5,105 nucleotides of DNA from Peptococcaceae bacterium (GTDB lineage Bacteria; Bacillota; Desulfitobacteriia; Desulfitobacteriales; Syntrophobotulaceae), in contig JAAYII010000222.1 in assembly GCA_012523535.1 (NCBI GenBank), positions 1 through 5,105 of the forward strand, written 5' to 3'. The translations under genes were made by a program, and so were the position numbers. The number at the start of each line of letters is the position of its first letter. Positions within the stretch are counted from its first letter, which is position 1. Positions 2,816 through 5,105 of the stretch are shown here, in pieces. The notes under the pieces were generated by a model. It searched no databases and was not told the origin of the DNA. It saw only the letters and a list, made by a program, of their open reading frames with translations.

Positions 2816-5105
2816 ATTTATTTACGGCCGGGCAGGCAGCGGCAAGACCCATTATTGCCTTCAGGAAATTAAACAACGCCTTCAACAAAAAGCCACCCAT
2901 CCTTTGGTGCTGCTTGTTCCCGAACAATATACCTTTCAGGCTGAAAGGGACCTGATGGAAATTACCGGCCGGGGAGGTCTTCTGGAAGCGGAAGTCTTAA
3001 GTTTTAGGCGCTTGGCCTTTAGAGTTTTCAATGAAGCCGGCGGCCTTGCCTATCCCCATTTGCAGGCGGCCGGCAAATCCATGTTGATTTATAAAGTCCT
3101 GAACCGGATTAAGGAAGAACTGCCTCTGTTGGCCCAATCCGCAGACCGGCAAGGGTTTGTAACCACCGTGTCCACATTGCTTACGGAATTTAAGCGCTAC
3201 AATGTTACTCCGCAGGAACTGGAGGCGACCCAAGAGACGGTTACGGATGAACTGCTCAAAAACAAATTGGCCGAGCTGGCCGTTATTTATAAAGAATATC
3301 AAGAACTGCTGGCAAAAACTTACCGGGATATTGACGACGATTTAACTTTGGCCGCGGTTAAACTTGACGCTGCGGATTTATTCCAAGGGGCGGAAATCTG
3401 GATTGACGGCTTCTCTGGATTTACACCCCAGGAATATGCTTTGATCGCCAAACTTGGCCATCAGGCGGCAAGGATCAACATCTCCTTGTGCACCGATTCC
3501 CTTCAGGAAAGTGAAAAAAAGGACGAAATGGATGTGTTCGCTCCCGTTAAGGAATGCTACCGGCGCCTGATCCGCCTGGCGGCTGAAGAGGGTTTGGAAA
3601 TAGAAAAACCGGTGCGTTTGGGCGACAGCGGCTCCTTGCCCAGGTTTAGTGGAAGTGAGGAATTGTCCCACCTGGAGAGGTACTTCTTTGCCTATCCTCA
3701 TACGACTTTTTCTGAACCCACCAAAGACATTGCCCTGTTTTCGGCTCTCAATATTTTCTCCGAAATTGAAGCGGCGGCGCGGGACATAATTGGGCTTTGC
3801 CGCGACCGGGGCCTGCGCTATCGTGATATTGCCGTAATCACAGGGGATTTGGCCAATTACGGCCGCCTAATAGAAGTGATATTTAAGGAATATGATATTC
3901 CTTTCTTCTTGGACCGCAAAATTGAAATTACCCAAAACCCGCTCATTAAATTGATCCTGGCTATGCTGGACATTTTCATTGAAAACTGGTCCTATGAAGC
4001 CGTGTTCCGTTACTTGAAGACAGGCTTGGCCGGCATTGACAAAGAAAGCATAGACCGGATTGAAAATTATGTCCTGGCCTGCGGTATCCGCGGCAGCCAA
4101 TGGACCAATAAGGAAAAATGGGATTGGAGCACGGAAATCCTGCCTCAAGGAAGCAATGGAATTTCCGATTTCGATCTGGAAGAAATCAATCAAGTGCGCG
4201 ATATTATTACGGCTCCCTTGTTGGCCTTTAGGCAAAAGACCAAAGGCCGGCAGCGGGCGGTGGATATTTGTACGGCTTTGTACGAATTCCTGGAAGAGAT
4301 TGGGGCTTTTTGGCAGATAGAAAAAAAGATCGAGGATTTCCGTTTAAACGGCCGGCTTAATTTGGCCAATGAATACGCCCAGATCTGGAATATACTCATG
4401 GATGTTCTGGATCAGACCGTTGAAGTATTGGGCGAGGAGACCATGAGTATTGAAAACTTCGCCAAGATCCTGAAAATCGGGCTGGATGAATATCAGGTAG
4501 GCTTAATTCCGCCTTCCCTGGACCAGGTCCTGGTGGGAAACGTGGACCGCTCCAAAAGCCATAAAGTCAAAGCTCTTTATATTTTAGGCGCCAATGACGG
4601 GCTCTTTCCGGCCGCGGCTTTGGAAGAGGGCCTTCTTTCCGATCAGGACCGGGAAGCTCTAAAAAAAGTCGGGTTGGAGTTGGCCAGCGATACCAAAACC
4701 AAAGCCTTTGACGAACAATTTTTAATTTACAGGGCCTTAACCACGGCCAGTTCCTATTTAAGAATAAGCTGGCCCCTGGCTGATTCCGAGGGTAGAAGCC
4801 TGCGCCCCTCCATGGTCATATCCAGGATGAGGAAGCTGTTCCCCCGGATTGCGGAGAGCAGCGATATACTTTCTCCAGCTGCAGGTTCCGCCGAGATGGA
4901 CTTAATTGCCGGGCGCTTGCCTGCCTTCCGGCACTTGGTGGCCAAAATCGGCCAGCAGGAGCTTCCGGCGGAAAGCAAAGCTTTATGGCGGGAAGTTTAC
5001 CGCTGGTATGTCCAAAAGGAAGATTTTCGACCGCACTGCGAGGCCTTAAAGTCTTTTCTGGCCTATAAAAATATTGCCTCTCCCATAAGTCCGGCCCTAA
5101 TACGC
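2805..5105 (+). CDS. addB: ATP-dependent helicase/nuclease subunit B, AddB (3'-truncated by window)
   Basis: The frame is open for 767 codons from ATG 2805 to the last base; the family is usually about 1,150-1,170 residues, so roughly the last third is missing. AddB partners AddA in the helicase-nuclease that processes double-strand breaks and recognises Chi. The Walker A motif GRAGSGKT is at residues 8-15, followed by VPEQYTFQAE (38-47). Other AddB-typical stretches are IDGFSGFTPQEY (200-211), YDIPFFLDRK (363-372), WSYEAVFRYLKT (395-406), IENYVLACGIRG (419-430), LIPPSLDQVLVGN (567-579) and LGANDG (594-599). These closely parallel the Bacillus subtilis protein as I recall it. The four iron-sulfur cysteines and the RecB-like nuclease core come later in the family, so their integrity cannot be judged. 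addA is expected downstream, as is usual in Firmicutes. The gene is visibly richer in GC than the coiled-coil operon. No own promoter is evident. Confidence 0.97.
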   Translation, partial: MSLRFIYGRAGSGKTHYCLQEIKQRLQQKATHPLVLLVPEQYTFQAERDLMEITGRGGLLEAEVLSFRRLAFRVFNEAGGLAYPHLQAAGKSMLIYKVLNRIKEELPLLAQSADRQGFVTTVSTLLTEFKRYNVTPQELEATQETVTDELLKNKLAELAVIYKEYQELLAKTYRDIDDDLTLAAVKLDAADLFQGAEIWIDGFSGFTPQEYALIAKLGHQAARINISLCTDSLQESEKKDEMDVFAPVKECYRRLIRLAAEEGLEIEKPVRLGDSGSLPRFSGSEELSHLERYFFAYPHTTFSEPTKDIALFSALNIFSEIEAAARDIIGLCRDRGLRYRDIAVITGDLANYGRLIEVIFKEYDIPFFLDRKIEITQNPLIKLILAMLDIFIENWSYEAVFRYLKTGLAGIDKESIDRIENYVLACGIRGSQWTNKEKWDWSTEILPQGSNGISDFDLEEINQVRDIITAPLLAFRQKTKGRQRAVDICTALYEFLEEIGAFWQIEKKIEDFRLNGRLNLANEYAQIWNILMDVLDQTVEVLGEETMSIENFAKILKIGLDEYQVGLIPPSLDQVLVGNVDRSKSHKVKALYILGANDGLFPAAALEEGLLSDQDREALKKVGLELASDTKTKAFDEQFLIYRALTTASSYLRISWPLADSEGRSLRPSMVISRMRKLFPRIAESSDILSPAAGSAEMDLIAGRLPAFRHLVAKIGQQELPAESKALWREVYRWYVQKEDFRPHCEALKSFLAYKNIASPISPALIR

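Noticed and set aside
3867..4235. Minus-strand open frame of 122 codons, and others like it at 2997-3302, 3378-3701 and 4754-4978
   Set aside because: All lie antisense to the clearly recognisable addB frame, lack a ribosome binding site and match no family; they are by-products of addB codon use.
4060..4320. Plus-strand frame of 86 codons inside addB
   Set aside because: It lies in another frame of conserved addB sequence (residues about 419-505) and has no ribosome binding site.
870..5002. Excess of AGCGG (the Bacillus subtilis Chi) on the plus strand, 9 against 3 on the minus strand by eye
   Set aside because: Most copies come from codon pairs such as GAA-GCG-GAA in coding DNA, the Chi of this organism is unknown, and the counts are too small to show orientation bias.

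Overview
The window fits a spore-forming-type Firmicute of the Clostridia (Peptococcaceae-like) or a close relative. The support is an AddAB-type recombination gene rather than RecBCD, DivIVA-like coiled-coil genes, strong AGGAGG-type ribosome binding sites, GTG and TTG starts, a CCA-encoding tRNA gene and low-to-moderate GC. All recognisable genes lie on the plus strand. No phage, transposase, CRISPR or toxin-antitoxin signature is visible.

Layout. Bases 1-82 are the last 26 codons of an unidentified gene, closed by a 13-bp hairpin terminator. A 227-bp AT-rich intergenic region holds that terminator, a perfect 8-bp dyad and a weak promoter. It leads into a two-gene operon (310-1639) of tandem DivIVA-like coiled-coil proteins that share an N-terminal motif but diverge afterwards. 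A strong intrinsic terminator closes the operon. A promoter-like element at about 1702-1730 then serves a TTG-started minimal M50/site-2-type membrane metalloprotease (1792-2421). A tRNA-Val(CAC) gene (2530-2606) follows with its own extended -10 promoter, which sits inside a long imperfect inverted repeat, and ends at a probable bidirectional terminator. The last 2.3 kb is the first 767 codons of addB, the AddB subunit of the AddAB helicase-nuclease, cut by the window edge before its iron-sulfur cysteines and nuclease core.

Functionally these are independent transcription units. The paralogous coiled-coil pair is likely a membrane-curvature or polar scaffold, by homology to DivIVA. The M50 protein probably works in intramembrane proteolysis. 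addB works in double-strand-break repair.

The most unusual region lies between the tRNA terminator and addB. It is a degenerate 14-nt tandem repeat in which every unit ends in ATG followed by A or G. It makes a chain of four tiny reading frames, each ending on the start codon of the next, with the last one running through the addB ribosome binding site and overlapping the addB start. Whether this is a real translational relay or a by-product of repeat expansion cannot be settled from one sequence.
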